From assembly GCA_963797675.1 (NCBI GenBank), contig CAWCQQ010000013.1, forward strand, positions 1 through 64,000: a DNA stretch of 64,000 bases, read 5' to 3'. Source of the DNA: DASQPR01 sp963797675. GTDB lineage: Bacteria; Actinomycetota; Actinomycetes; Mycobacteriales; Micromonosporaceae. Of the stretch, positions 52,562 to 60,920 are shown in pieces; positions within the stretch are counted from its first letter, which is position 1; each line of letters opens with the position of its first letter. Both the position numbers and the translations under genes were made by a program. The notes beneath the pieces were generated by a model. It had not been told where the DNA came from and did no database searches. It saw only the letters and a program-made list of their open reading frames with translations.

Positions 52562-53962
52562 GTGACGCAGCAATCGCCGCCCACGAGCCGGCCGGATGAA
52601 TTTCCGGTGATCCCGGCTCCCGCAACGCCGCACGACGGCGGCGCGCGGATCGTGGCGCTCGACTGCTATGACATCCGGTTCCCGACATCGCTCGAGCACG
52701 ACGGTTCGGATGCGATGAACCCTGATCCGGACTATTCGGCCGCCTACGCAGTGCTGCGCACGGACGTTCCCGGCCTCGAAGGACACGCGCTCAGCTTCAC
52801 CATCGGGCGCGGCAACGACGTGGTCGTCGCCGCGATCGAGGCGCTGCGAACGCACGTGGTCGGGCAGTCGATCGACGGCATCGTCCGCGGCCTCGGCCGG
52901 TTCAGCGCCGACCTGATCAACGACAGCCAGCTGCGTTGGCTCGGGCCGGAGAAGGGCGTCATTCATATGGCGATCGGCGCGGTCGTCAACGCAGCCTGGG
53001 ATCTGGCCGCGAAGATGGCCGGGAAGCCGCTGTGGCGCCTGCTCGCCGACGCGTCGCCGGAGGAGATCGTCGACCTGGTCGACTTCCGTTACCTCGAAGA
53101 GGCGCTGACCCGAGACGAGGCGCTGGCGATCCTGCGCGCCGGCCGGATCGGTCGCGAGGATCGCATCGCGACCCTCGAGCGCGACGGCTATCCGGCGTAC
53201 ACCACGACGCCCGGCTGGCTGGGCTACTCGGACGAGAAGCTGGTGCGGCTGTCCGCGGAAGCGGTTGCGGCCGGGTTCACGCAGATCAAGCTCAAGGTCG
53301 GCGCCGATCGGGACGCCGATGCTCGCCGGATGGCGCTCGCCCGGGCGACCGTCGGACCGGACATCCGGATCGCGGTGGACGCCAATCAACGATGGAGCGT
53401 GCCGGAGGCGATCGCCGCCATTGAGGCGCTCGCACCGTGGGACCCGTACTGGGTCGAGGAGCCGACGAGCCCGGACGAGGTCATCGGGCTGGCGGCGATC
53501 CGCAACGCCATCGCACCTATCAAGATCGCGGTCGGCGAGCACGTCGCCAACCGGGTGGTCTTCAAGCAGTTGCTGCAGGCCGGTGCGCTGGACTTCCTGC
53601 AGATCGATGCATGCCGGGTCGCCGGCGTGAACGAAAACATCGCCATTCTGCTGCTGGCCGCGAAATTCGGCGTACCGGTCTGCCCGCACGCGGGCGGCGT
53701 CGGCCTGTGCGAACTTGTCCAGCACCTGGCGATGTTCGATTACATCGCGGTATCGGCGTCGATGACCGACCGCGTCATCGAATACGTCGATCACCTGCAC
53801 GAGCACTTCATCGATCCGGTACGCGTCGTCGGCGGCCGCTACCTGGCGCCGAACACACCGGGCTTCTCCTCGACGTTGAAGCCCGACACCCTCCGCGACC
53901 ACGAATTTCCGGCCGGATCCGTCTGGCAGGCAATCGATGCCGGCGTCCCAGCCGGCATGTGA
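52562..53962 (+). CDS. L-fuconate dehydratase (enolase superfamily)
   Basis: Cytosolic Mg-dependent dehydratase, 466 aa, converting L-fuconate to 2-keto-3-deoxy-L-fuconate. Family-specific stretches: TTPGWLGYSDEKLVRL, general base Lys in TQIKLKVG (near 243), metal ligands in VDANQRW, VEEPTSPDE and VGEHVANRVVFKQLLQAGAL, and His in VCPHAGGVGLCELVQHLA. The length and the ITACRVAGVNEN-like DACRVAGVNENIA segment fit FucD/ENOSF1-type enzymes rather than mandelate racemase or galactonate dehydratase. GTG 52562 follows AGGGAG. First gene of the block with the ABC importer. Confidence 0.92.
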   Translation: MTQQSPPTSRPDEFPVIPAPATPHDGGARIVALDCYDIRFPTSLEHDGSDAMNPDPDYSAAYAVLRTDVPGLEGHALSFTIGRGNDVVVAAIEALRTHVVGQSIDGIVRGLGRFSADLINDSQLRWLGPEKGVIHMAIGAVVNAAWDLAAKMAGKPLWRLLADASPEEIVDLVDFRYLEEALTRDEALAILRAGRIGREDRIATLERDGYPAYTTTPGWLGYSDEKLVRLSAEAVAAGFTQIKLKVGADRDADARRMALARATVGPDIRIAVDANQRWSVPEAIAAIEALAPWDPYWVEEPTSPDEVIGLAAIRNAIAPIKIAVGEHVANRVVFKQLLQAGALDFLQIDACRVAGVNENIAILLLAAKFGVPVCPHAGGVGLCELVQHLAMFDYIAVSASMTDRVIEYVDHLHEHFIDPVRVVGGRYLAPNTPGFSSTLKPDTLRDHEFPAGSVWQAIDAGVPAGM

Positions 53963-54027
53963 AGAAAAAGTAGTACCCCGCACAGCCCTCACCGCACTTA
54001 AGCTCACGTTCGCACGATGGGAGAGCC

Positions 54028-55164
54028 ATGAAGACAAAGCGCCTGCTGGCGGTTACGGCAATCGCCGTGGTCAGCACGCTGCTCGCCGCTTGTGGGTCCA
54101 GCGGTACCAGCAGCAAACCGGCAAAGTCGGGACCGATCAAGATCGGTGTCGACCTGACCTACAACAACACCGCATTCTGGTCCGCGTACGTCAACTACGA
54201 GCAGCAGTACGCCAAGGACATGGGCATCACGCTGCTCGGCCCGCTGCTCGCCGCCGCGGACGCGAACCTGCAGAACACGCAGATCGAGACGCTCGTCAAC
54301 GAGGGCGCTCAGGCGATCATCGTGAACCCGGAGACGGCAGCCAGCCTCGGCCCGGCCATCACGTACGCCACCGCGCACCACGTTGAGCTGATCTCGGTCG
54401 ACACGATCGTCGCCGTCGGGCACGTCTACATGGTCGTCCGGGCGTCGAACACGCTCTACGGCCAGGACGCGTGTGCCGAGATCTCCTCGAGCATCAAGTC
54501 CGGCTACGTCCTCGACCTCGAAGGCGATCTGACGTCATCGAACGGCGGCGACCGGACGAACGCGTTCAACGACTGCATGAAGGCCAACGACCCGGGTGTC
54601 ACGGTGCTCGCGAAGCCGACGGTCTGGACCGACGCGACCGCGGTCACCGACGCGCAGAACGCCATCAACGCGTACGGCACGCAGCTCAAGGCGATCTACT
54701 CGCAGTGGTCGAGCCCCGACACGGGCATCATCCCGCTGTTGCAGGCCAAGGGTCTCGGCGCCGGCTCACCCAACCACGTCATGTTGATCAGTGATGACGG
54801 TGTGCCGTTCGAGATGTGTGACATCGCAGCCGGTACGGTCGACGCTTCCCAGTCGCAGCCGGCCGATCTCTACGCGAAGTGGGCGCTGACCTATGCGGTC
54901 GACGCCGCCAAGGGCGTCAAGCTCGCGGTCGGACAGCCCGGCGGCGGTGCGCCGACGCTGGAGAACGTCACCTACCAGGGCGACACCAACCTGGCCGACC
55001 CGATCGTCGCACCGTTCGTCACGAAGACGCAGCAGACCCTCACGCTCGCCACCCCCGGCGACGGCCTGCCCGCCACCGTGACCACGAACGCGGTCACCGA
55101 CGCCAGTCTGTGGGGCAACGTCTACGGCGCCGCACACGGCGGCGTCTGCAGCACGACGTCCTAG
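54028..55164 (+). CDS. sugar ABC transporter substrate-binding lipoprotein (ribose type, CUT2)
   Basis: Extracellular sugar-binding lipoprotein, 378 aa. Lipobox LLAAC (Cys near residue 14-18), then a type I periplasmic fold: IKIGVDLTYNNTAFWSAYVN, LVNEGAQAIIVNPETAASLG, and GHVYMVVRASNTLYGQDACA. It partners with the ATPase and permease downstream; the next-door fuconate dehydratase suggests L-fucose or a related sugar as ligand. A strong hairpin separates it from the ATPase gene. Confidence 0.92.
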   Translation: MKTKRLLAVTAIAVVSTLLAACGSSGTSSKPAKSGPIKIGVDLTYNNTAFWSAYVNYEQQYAKDMGITLLGPLLAAADANLQNTQIETLVNEGAQAIIVNPETAASLGPAITYATAHHVELISVDTIVAVGHVYMVVRASNTLYGQDACAEISSSIKSGYVLDLEGDLTSSNGGDRTNAFNDCMKANDPGVTVLAKPTVWTDATAVTDAQNAINAYGTQLKAIYSQWSSPDTGIIPLLQAKGLGAGSPNHVMLISDDGVPFEMCDIAAGTVDASQSQPADLYAKWALTYAVDAAKGVKLAVGQPGGGAPTLENVTYQGDTNLADPIVAPFVTKTQQTLTLATPGDGLPATVTTNAVTDASLWGNVYGAAHGGVCSTTS

Positions 55165-55199
55165 TACCAAACGGTAAGTAGTTCCAGACCGTAAGTCCG

Positions 55200-55230
55200 G
55201 TGTGCCGGCCCCGAGCGGGGGCCGGCACAC
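55200..55230 (+). terminator. intercistronic stem-loop after the binding-protein gene
   Basis: Perfect 13-bp stem GTGTGCCGGCCCC / GGGGCCGGCACAC with a 5-base loop, between the binding-protein gene and the ATPase gene. Likely partial terminator or mRNA-stabilising element giving more binding protein than ATPase. The first sugar locus has an equivalent hairpin at 5898-5931. Confidence 0.75.
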
Positions 55231-55275
55231 CCACGGACGCCCCGCGCGATCGCGGAGCGAAAGGAGCACCGGAAG

Positions 55276-56817
55276 ATGACCCCGTTGGTGCAGGTCAGCG
55301 GCGTCGACAAGCGCTTCGGCAGTACGCATGCGCTACGCGGCGTGGACCTGTCGATCGAAGCCGGGCAGTGTCTCGGCCTCGTCGGGCGCAACGGCGCCGG
55401 CAAGTCCACGCTGGTGTCGATCCTCAGCGGCCTGCTCGCCCCTGATGCGGGTGCGGTCCACTTCGACGGCCACCGGGCACCGCACGTCGGTGCCGTCGAC
55501 GCGTGGCGGGAATGGATCGCCACCGTGTTCCAGCACTCCATGGTCGTACCGGATCTCACGGTCGCCGAAAACGTGTTTCTGGGCAGCGGCAGGCGCTTCG
55601 TCGACTGGCGCGAGATGCGCGCCCGGACCACCGACATCATGGCCGAGTGGGGCTACGACATCGACGCTCAGACCCGCTGCCGCGAACTCAGCGTCGAGCA
55701 ACTCCAGATCGTGGAGATCGCCCGGTCGCTGGCCCGCGGCGCGCGCTGCGTCGTGCTGGACGAGCCGACCGCCGCTCTCGAACGCGACTCCGTACGGCGG
55801 CTCTTCGAGCGCGTACGCCAACTCGTCGCCGGCGGCGTCGCCGTTCTCTACATCTCCCACCACCTCGAAGAGGTCTTCGAAATCTGCCAGGACGTGGCCG
55901 TCCTGCGCGACGGCGCACTCGTGCTCTCCGCCGCGACCGCCGACCTGACCCGGGACGATCTGGTGACGGCGATGGTCGGTTCCGCGCCGGTCGCCGAGGC
56001 GCCGGCGTCCCGATCCGTCTCGGCCGCGGCGACCGGTGAACCGGTACTCACCGTCGAGAACGTGACCGCCGCATCGGCCCGCGGACGGCTGTCCGGAGTA
56101 TCGCTTTCGGTCGCCCCCGGCGAGGTCGTCGGCGTGACCGGGCTGCTCAGCGCCGGTGTCGCGACCCTCGGTCGAGTGGTCGCCGGTGCGTCACCCTATG
56201 ACGGCGGCCGGATCACCGTACGCGGGAAGCCGGTCCGCAGCGGCCGCCGTGACCTGGCCGAGAGCTCGGGGATCGGATACATCCCCGAAGACCGGCACGC
56301 CGAGGGTTTCGTCGCGCATCTGGGCGTCGCCGAGAACGCGACGATGACGATCACCGAGCGCCTGGCCGGACGGTTCGGCCTGATGCGGCCCGGTCGGCGT
56401 ACGACCGCCGCGGCACCGATGACCGAGGCGCTGTCGCTGGTCTCGTCCGGACCCGGCCAACCCGTCGGCGAACTGTCCGGCGGCAACCAGCAGAAGGTGA
56501 CCGTCGCCCGGACCCTGGTGCACGATCCCGGTGTCGTGGTGGCGATCACACCGACCCGCGGCGTGGATGTCGCCTCCAAGGCACTGCTGCTGCGCTCACT
56601 GGCCGACGTTGCCCGTACCACGGGCGCCGGTGTCCTGCTCTGCAGCGATGAACTGTCCGACCTCGTCCTCTGCGATCGCGTGATCGTGCTCGTCCGCGGA
56701 GAGGTCTTCACCGAATTCACCGAACCGCCGTTCGACCGCGACGAGCTGATCGTCGCAACCGAAGGGCTCGTCCGCACGGTCACCGGTTCGGGCAATGCCG
56801 AGGAGGCAGCACGATGA
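55276..56817 (+). CDS. sugar ABC transporter double ATPase (RbsA/MglA-like)
   Basis: ATPase of 513 aa with two nucleotide-binding domains. Domain 1 is canonical: GLVGRNGAGKSTLVSILSGL, signature LSVEQLQIVEIARSLARG, Walker B CVVLDEPTAAL. Domain 2 is degenerate at the P-loop (GVTGLLSAGVATLG), as is usual in the CUT2 family, but keeps LSGGNQQKVTVARTLVHDPG and PTRGVDVASKA. GGAGCACCGGAAG lies upstream of the ATG. Its stop overlaps the permease start (ATGA). Confidence 0.94.
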   Translation: MTPLVQVSGVDKRFGSTHALRGVDLSIEAGQCLGLVGRNGAGKSTLVSILSGLLAPDAGAVHFDGHRAPHVGAVDAWREWIATVFQHSMVVPDLTVAENVFLGSGRRFVDWREMRARTTDIMAEWGYDIDAQTRCRELSVEQLQIVEIARSLARGARCVVLDEPTAALERDSVRRLFERVRQLVAGGVAVLYISHHLEEVFEICQDVAVLRDGALVLSAATADLTRDDLVTAMVGSAPVAEAPASRSVSAAATGEPVLTVENVTAASARGRLSGVSLSVAPGEVVGVTGLLSAGVATLGRVVAGASPYDGGRITVRGKPVRSGRRDLAESSGIGYIPEDRHAEGFVAHLGVAENATMTITERLAGRFGLMRPGRRTTAAAPMTEALSLVSSGPGQPVGELSGGNQQKVTVARTLVHDPGVVVAITPTRGVDVASKALLLRSLADVARTTGAGVLLCSDELSDLVLCDRVIVLVRGEVFTEFTEPPFDRDELIVATEGLVRTVTGSGNAEEAAR

Positions 56818-57896
56818 TCTCCAACTCGACTCCCGATACCGCGAGCGTGCCGGCACCGCGCACCGCCGGCGGTCCGCCCAAGCCACCGTTGATCCGGCCG
56901 CTCGCCAAACGATTCCACGGCATCAACGTGAACGTACTGCGGGAAGCCGCCCTCGTTCCGGTGCTCATCGTGCTGCTGGTGGTTGGTTCGCTGGTCAGCC
57001 CGTTCTTCCTCACCGTCTCGAATATCACCGGCATCGGTGGGCAGATCTCGGCACTCGGCGTCGTGGTCGTCGGTGAGAGCCTGATCCTGATGATCGGCGG
57101 CATGGATCTGTCGCTCGAGTCGACCTACGGCTTGGCCCCGATGGTTGCCGCCTGGCTGATCGTGCCGATCGCGTCCTACGGCAACGGCTGGCAGCTCAAC
57201 CCGTACCTGGGCATCCTGGTGTTGATCGTGGTCGGTGCGGCGGTGGGCCTGATCAACGGTCTGCTGATCGTGAAGGGCCGACTCAACGGGTTCATCGTCA
57301 CGCTCGGCATGACCATCGTGCTCGCCGGTCTGCAGAACGGCATCGTGAAGGCGCAGTCGCTGTTCAACATGCCGAAAGCGTTCAACTACCTCGGCTCGGC
57401 CACGTTCGGCAAGGTGTCGGTCTCGCTGGTCGTGGCCGCGCTCATCTTCGTTGCCGTCGGACTGTTCCTGCGCTACCACCGCACCGGTCGCGCGATCTAC
57501 GCCGTCGGCGGCAACCCGGCCGCGGCACGCGCCGCCGGGATCAAGGTCGACCGCATCAAAATCGGGGTGTATGTCGTCGGCAGCGTCCTCGCCGCGATCG
57601 GCGGCCTGATGGAGGCCGGTCGGGTCTCGGCCGTGACCGGCCAGCAGGGCTACGGCGAAGGCATCATCTTCTCGGTGTTCGCCGCGGCCGTGATCGGTGG
57701 CGTCAGCCTCAAGGGCGGCAAGGGCAACATGCTCGGCGCCGCGTCCGGCGTGATCCTGCTCGGACTGGTCCAGAACATCCTGGAACTCACCAACGTCTCG
57801 AACTACTGGGTCGAGGCCATCGACGGCGCCGTGATCCTGTTTGCACTGCTGCTGGCACGCGTCATCGGCGGTGAGTCGACGGCGGACGAGGGCTGA
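56814..57896 (+). CDS. sugar ABC transporter permease (RbsC-like)
   Basis: CUT2 permease, 360 aa, about ten membrane helices. Typical segments: VLIVLLVVGSLVSPFFLTVS, GGMDLSLESTYGLAPMVAAW, FIVTLGMTIVLAGLQNGIVK, YAVGGNPAAARAAGIKVDRI and FAAAVIGGVSLKGGKGNMLG. Works with the adjacent binding protein and ATPase to import a pentose or 6-deoxyhexose (inferred L-fucose or related sugar). Confidence 0.94.
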   Translation: MISNSTPDTASVPAPRTAGGPPKPPLIRPLAKRFHGINVNVLREAALVPVLIVLLVVGSLVSPFFLTVSNITGIGGQISALGVVVVGESLILMIGGMDLSLESTYGLAPMVAAWLIVPIASYGNGWQLNPYLGILVLIVVGAAVGLINGLLIVKGRLNGFIVTLGMTIVLAGLQNGIVKAQSLFNMPKAFNYLGSATFGKVSVSLVVAALIFVAVGLFLRYHRTGRAIYAVGGNPAAARAAGIKVDRIKIGVYVVGSVLAAIGGLMEAGRVSAVTGQQGYGEGIIFSVFAAAVIGGVSLKGGKGNMLGAASGVILLGLVQNILELTNVSNYWVEAIDGAVILFALLLARVIGGESTADEG

Positions 57897-57910
57897 CGCG
57901 CCCTGGGAAA

Positions 57911-57941
57911 CGCCTGAACCCGGCCCGGCCGGGTTCAGGCG
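57911..57941 (+). terminator. terminator hairpin after the importer operon
   Basis: CGCCTGAACCCGG / CCGGGTTCAGGCG, 13-bp perfect stem with a 5-base loop, 14 bases after the permease stop. It separates the importer genes from the gntR gene. Confidence 0.85.
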
Positions 57942-57962
57942 ACCGTCAGCGTGCCGTAACGC

Positions 57963-58010
57963 CTGTCTATCTGACGGTTCTATCTGTCTACCAGTCTGTC
58001 TACCTGACGG
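57963..58010 (+). repeat. 15-bp direct repeats in the gntR leader
   Basis: CTGTCTATCTGACGG (57963-57977) and CTGTCTACCTGACGG (57996-58010), one mismatch, 33 bases apart, with a further CTATCTGTCTACC between them. They end at the ribosome binding site of the gntR gene. Possible autoregulatory site or a simple pyrimidine-rich repeat. Confidence 0.55.
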
Positions 58011-58018
58011 AGGCGCGC

Positions 58019-58711
58019 GTGGCACTCACCGACGAAGCCATCGGCAAGATCAAGGAGATGATCCTCTCCGGACGCGTACGCCCCGGCGAGAAACTGCCGC
58101 GCGAGGCGGATCTCGCCGCCGAAATCGGCCTGTCCCGCAACTCACTCCGCGAAGCCGTCAAGGCGCTGACGCTGGTCAACGTGCTCGACGTACGGCAGGG
58201 CGACGGCACGTACGCGACCAGCCTCGCGCCGTCGCTGCTGCTGGAGGCGTTGAGCTTCATCGTCGACTTCCACCGCGACGACACCGTGCTGGACTTCCTG
58301 GAGATCCGCCGGATCCTGGAACCGGCCGCCACCGCCCTCGCCGCGGTCCGCATGTCGGACGACAACCGCACGGAACTCGGCAAGGTCTTGACGAGCGCCG
58401 ACATCGACACACCCGTGGAAGAACTCGTCGCCGCCGACCTCGAGTTCCACCGGCAGATCGCGCTCGGCGCCAACAATCCGGTACTCGCGTCACTGGTCGA
58501 CAACATGTCCGCGCCGACATCGCGGGCCCGGGTGTGGCGAGGCATGACCGAGCGAGGTTCGCTGGAACGGACGCTCGCCGAACACCGCGCGATCTACCAG
58601 GCGATCCTCGCCCGGGACGCGGATCTGGCCCGATCGTGGGCGACCGTACACGTCGCGGGGATCGAGTCCTGGCTGCGTACCACGCTGGCCGCACCGAAAT
58701 ACGGCTCGTGA
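58019..58711 (+). CDS. GntR-family (FadR/FCD) transcriptional regulator
   Basis: Regulator of 230 aa: winged helix IKEMILSGRVRPGEKLPREA then DLAAEIGLSRNSLREAVKAL, and an FCD effector domain with metal-ligand residues in ILEPAATALAA, DLEFHRQIAL and LAEHRAIYQAILARD. Regulators of this class control sugar-acid pathways (galactonate, glucuronate, fuconate). Placed at the end of the fuconate/importer block and likely the ligand-responsive repressor of it. GTG 58019 follows ACGGAGG. Confidence 0.93.
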   Translation: MALTDEAIGKIKEMILSGRVRPGEKLPREADLAAEIGLSRNSLREAVKALTLVNVLDVRQGDGTYATSLAPSLLLEALSFIVDFHRDDTVLDFLEIRRILEPAATALAAVRMSDDNRTELGKVLTSADIDTPVEELVAADLEFHRQIALGANNPVLASLVDNMSAPTSRARVWRGMTERGSLERTLAEHRAIYQAILARDADLARSWATVHVAGIESWLRTTLAAPKYGS

Positions 58712-58715
58712 CATC

Positions 58716-59261
58716 ATGATCGCCATGGGGGACCTCGACGCCTACTGGCAGCTGGTCGCCGACGCCCGCGCGGATCGTCCGGACGGCATCGCCGCAGGTA
58801 CCGTGACGGCTCTGCGTACGCGTCCGGCGGAGGAGATCCTGGCGCTGCACCACGCGGCCAGGACGTTGATGGCGTCGTCGTACCGCTGGTCGTTATGGCA
58901 TGCCGCCTACCAGATCAACGGCGGGTGCTCGGATGACGGGTTCGACTACTTCCGCGGGTGGCTGCTGTCCCAGGGTCGCGACGTATTCGAGCGCGCGGTT
59001 GCCGACCCGGATTCCCTGGCCGACGTGCCGGACGTACGCCACGCCATCGCCAAGGGTGGCGGCCTGGAGAACGAGGACATGCAGGGCGCGACCACGACCG
59101 CGTACAAGCTGGTCACCGGCGACTACCCGCCGCGGACCGGTATCGGGATGCCGGCGCTCGGCCCAGGCTGGGACTTCGAGGACGACGACGAATTCGCCAC
59201 GAGGCTGCCGCGCCTGTGCGAGCTGATCGCCGCCGAGACCTCGGTTCGAGGGACAACGTAA
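58716..59261 (+). CDS. DUF4240 domain protein
   Basis: Cytosolic protein of 181 aa with the DUF4240 pattern: LDAYWQLVADAR at the N-terminus, SSYRWSLWHAAYQINGGCSD, and GFDYFRGWLLSQGRDVFERA followed by a C-terminal DFEDDDEFATRLPRL. No biochemical function is known for the family. It begins 5 bases after the gntR stop, probably co-transcribed, but no functional link to sugar use is evident. Confidence 0.88.
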   Translation: MIAMGDLDAYWQLVADARADRPDGIAAGTVTALRTRPAEEILALHHAARTLMASSYRWSLWHAAYQINGGCSDDGFDYFRGWLLSQGRDVFERAVADPDSLADVPDVRHAIAKGGGLENEDMQGATTTAYKLVTGDYPPRTGIGMPALGPGWDFEDDDEFATRLPRLCELIAAETSVRGTT

Positions 59262-59289
59262 CCGCGGCAGTTTCGATAGACTGAATCCG

Positions 59290-59358
59290 ATGGAAGACGG
59301 GGAGGTGAAGACAGTGGAGACGCATGGATTCAGCTGGCTACTCGGGTTTTCGTCCTGA
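59290..59358 (+). CDS. very short ORF with strong ribosome binding site, unknown
   Basis: Open frame of 22 codons from ATG 59290, or 14 codons from GTG 59314. The GTG start has GGGGAGG 9-15 bases upstream and encodes METHGFSWLLGFSS. For the ATG start a TAGACT -10-like element 8 bases upstream would make it leaderless. The frame is followed 17 bases later by an 11-bp hairpin. It lies between the DUF4240 gene and a convergent methyltransferase gene. A leader peptide, a RiPP-like precursor or a chance frame are all possible. Confidence 0.35.
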   Translation: MEDGEVKTVETHGFSWLLGFSS

Positions 59359-59375
59359 TCGGATGTGGTGAGCGC

Positions 59376-59405
59376 CGCAGGGCGGAGACTCGTGTCCGCC
59401 CTGCG
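59376..59405. terminator. bidirectional terminator hairpin
   Basis: Perfect 11-bp stem CGCAGGGCGGA / TCCGCCCTGCG with an 8-base loop, between the short ORF and the convergent methyltransferase stop at 59413. Confidence 0.75.
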
Positions 59406-59412
59406 ATTCGCT

Positions 59413-60156
59413 TCACACCACGGTGTCGGCGCGGCGGAACAACGCGGTCCACAGGAAGGGCTCGCCGAACAACGCGGACTCGGGCGGCTCATCGTTCATC
59501 CGGCGTAGTTCCACCTCGGTCAGGTCGGAGAAGATCCACCGCAAGGACTCCGGTGTGTACGCGAGACCACCGGCAGGCAGGGACTGGCGATAGATTTCGG
59601 CGTCCGGGCGTTCCGAACCGCCGGCCTCGCCGCCGGCGAAGCAGGTGAGGGCCAGGTGTCCGCCCGGGGCGAGAACCTCGTCGATCAGGGCGAGATAGCT
59701 GACCCGGCGATGCGGTGGCAAATGATGGAAGCATCCCGAATCGCAGATCAGGTCGTACGGACCGGCGATGTCGGTCGCGGTGAGCGTGAAGGCGTCGCCG
59801 CACCGAAATCGGATGTCGGCACCGGCCTCACGGGCACGATCCTCGGCCCAGGCGATGGCTTTCGGGGACAGGTCCACGGCGTCCACCTGGAATCCCAGCG
59901 AGGCCAGATAGAGCGCGTTGCGGCCGGGACCGCAGCCCAGATCGAGCGCTCGCCCCGGCGTGATCAGGCCCTGACCAACGTAGGAGGCCAGGCTCTCGTC
60001 CGGCTTCGCCACGAAGAACGGGACCGGCCTGGAGCGGTCGGTGTAGAAGCCGTCCCACCACGCGGCTCCGCCGCCGGTCCAGCGGTCGGCTTCCGGTGTG
60101 AGAAGGCCGTCCAAGAGCGTGAGTACGTCGTCGACGGTGCGGATGTATCGATCCAT
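59413..60156 (-). CDS. class I SAM-dependent methyltransferase
   Basis: Methyltransferase of 247 aa. SAM-binding motif I ALDLGCGPGRNALYLASLGF, motif II VDAVDLSPKAI, DAFTL, and the post-motif DLICDSGCFHHLPPHRRVSY. The N-terminal WWDGFYTDRSRPVPFF segment is typical of small-molecule/thiopurine-like or tellurite-resistance-like methyltransferases. Substrate unknown. Convergent with the tiny ORF. Confidence 0.9.
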   Translation of the reverse strand: MDRYIRTVDDVLTLLDGLLTPEADRWTGGGAAWWDGFYTDRSRPVPFFVAKPDESLASYVGQGLITPGRALDLGCGPGRNALYLASLGFQVDAVDLSPKAIAWAEDRAREAGADIRFRCGDAFTLTATDIAGPYDLICDSGCFHHLPPHRRVSYLALIDEVLAPGGHLALTCFAGGEAGGSERPDAEIYRQSLPAGGLAYTPESLRWIFSDLTEVELRRMNDEPPESALFGEPFLWTALFRRADTVV

Positions 60157-60479
60157 CGGATCCCCTTTCGCGATGCGGAAATCCTACGGCCGGATGATCC
60201 GCGGGCTCAGCTCTTGTGCCAGGCCACAGCACCTCAGAAAGCGGCTGAACAGTTGATACGAGGCCATCAATCCCACTACCGTCGGGCGCCTACGAACGCT
60301 GGCTCAAGCCATCCATCAAGGCGGCAGCTGACCCGTTGTGCCGCGTGTTCGACCATGTTTCCTAGTGATCTGCGACACTGCCTCCGAGCCACGTCGTAGG
60401 AGGGCGGTTCATCCGTTGTTGTGCGTATCTGGAGCCGCCAGGGCTGAAATCATCAATGCGTTTCGGTAGCCTCCGTGGC
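60157..60479. other. divergent intergenic region, 323 bp
   Basis: Spacer between the methyltransferase and the VOC gene, less GC-rich than its flanks. A stretch at about 60290-60365 reads AYERWLKPSIKAAADPLCRV in one plus-strand frame before a TAG; I cannot link it to a family and it may be a decayed gene end or chance. No repeat is seen. A TAGCCT -10-like element lies just before the VOC start. Confidence 0.45.
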
Positions 60480-60869
60480 GTGACGAGTCCTTCGGTCCGT
60501 TCGCAGCCGCTGATCTCGGTGGTTGACATCACGACGTCGAGTGCCTGGTATCAACGTGTGCTCGGCGCGGCCAGCGGGCACGGCGGTGCCGACTACGAGC
60601 AGATACTCGTCGATGGCCAGATGATCCTGCAGCTGCATCGAGAGGACGTCGGCCACCACCACGGCACGATCGGCGTTCCGGACCAGCCGTTGGGCAACGG
60701 TGTGGCGATCTGGTTCGAGGTCGATGACTTCGACGGCATCGTTGCGAACGCTCGGGCCGCCGGTGCGCAGATCGAGACGGATGTGCACATGAACCCGAAC
60801 TCCGGGCACCGCGAGTTGTGGTTACGCGACCCGGACGGTTACCTCGTCGTGGTCGCCGAACCGTCGTAG
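60480..60869 (+). CDS. VOC-family (glyoxalase/bleomycin resistance) protein
   Basis: Single VOC domain protein, 129 aa: PLISVVDITTSSAWYQRVLG at the N-terminus, VAIWFEVDDFDGIVANARAA in the middle, and HRELWLRDPDGYLVVVAEPS at the end, with Glu/His residues placed as VOC metal ligands. GTG 60480 is 8 bases after a TAGCCT -10-like hexamer and has no ribosome binding site, suggesting a leaderless mRNA. Substrate unknown. Confidence 0.88.
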   Translation: MTSPSVRSQPLISVVDITTSSAWYQRVLGAASGHGGADYEQILVDGQMILQLHREDVGHHHGTIGVPDQPLGNGVAIWFEVDDFDGIVANARAAGAQIETDVHMNPNSGHRELWLRDPDGYLVVVAEPS

Positions 60870-60920
60870 CCGCCGCCGACCGGCGGTCCACACCGCGCCC
60901 GGAGGGCAGTACGGCCGGCG

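Noticed and set aside
58716..59261. DUF4240 gene as part of the fucose pathway
   Set aside because: It is only positionally linked to gntR; the family has no known link to sugar metabolism.
60290..60365. Possible decayed gene end reading AYERWLKPSIKAAADPLCRV
   Set aside because: Only about 25 codons look protein-like, no family is recognisable and no start or partner fragment was found; a translated search would decide.
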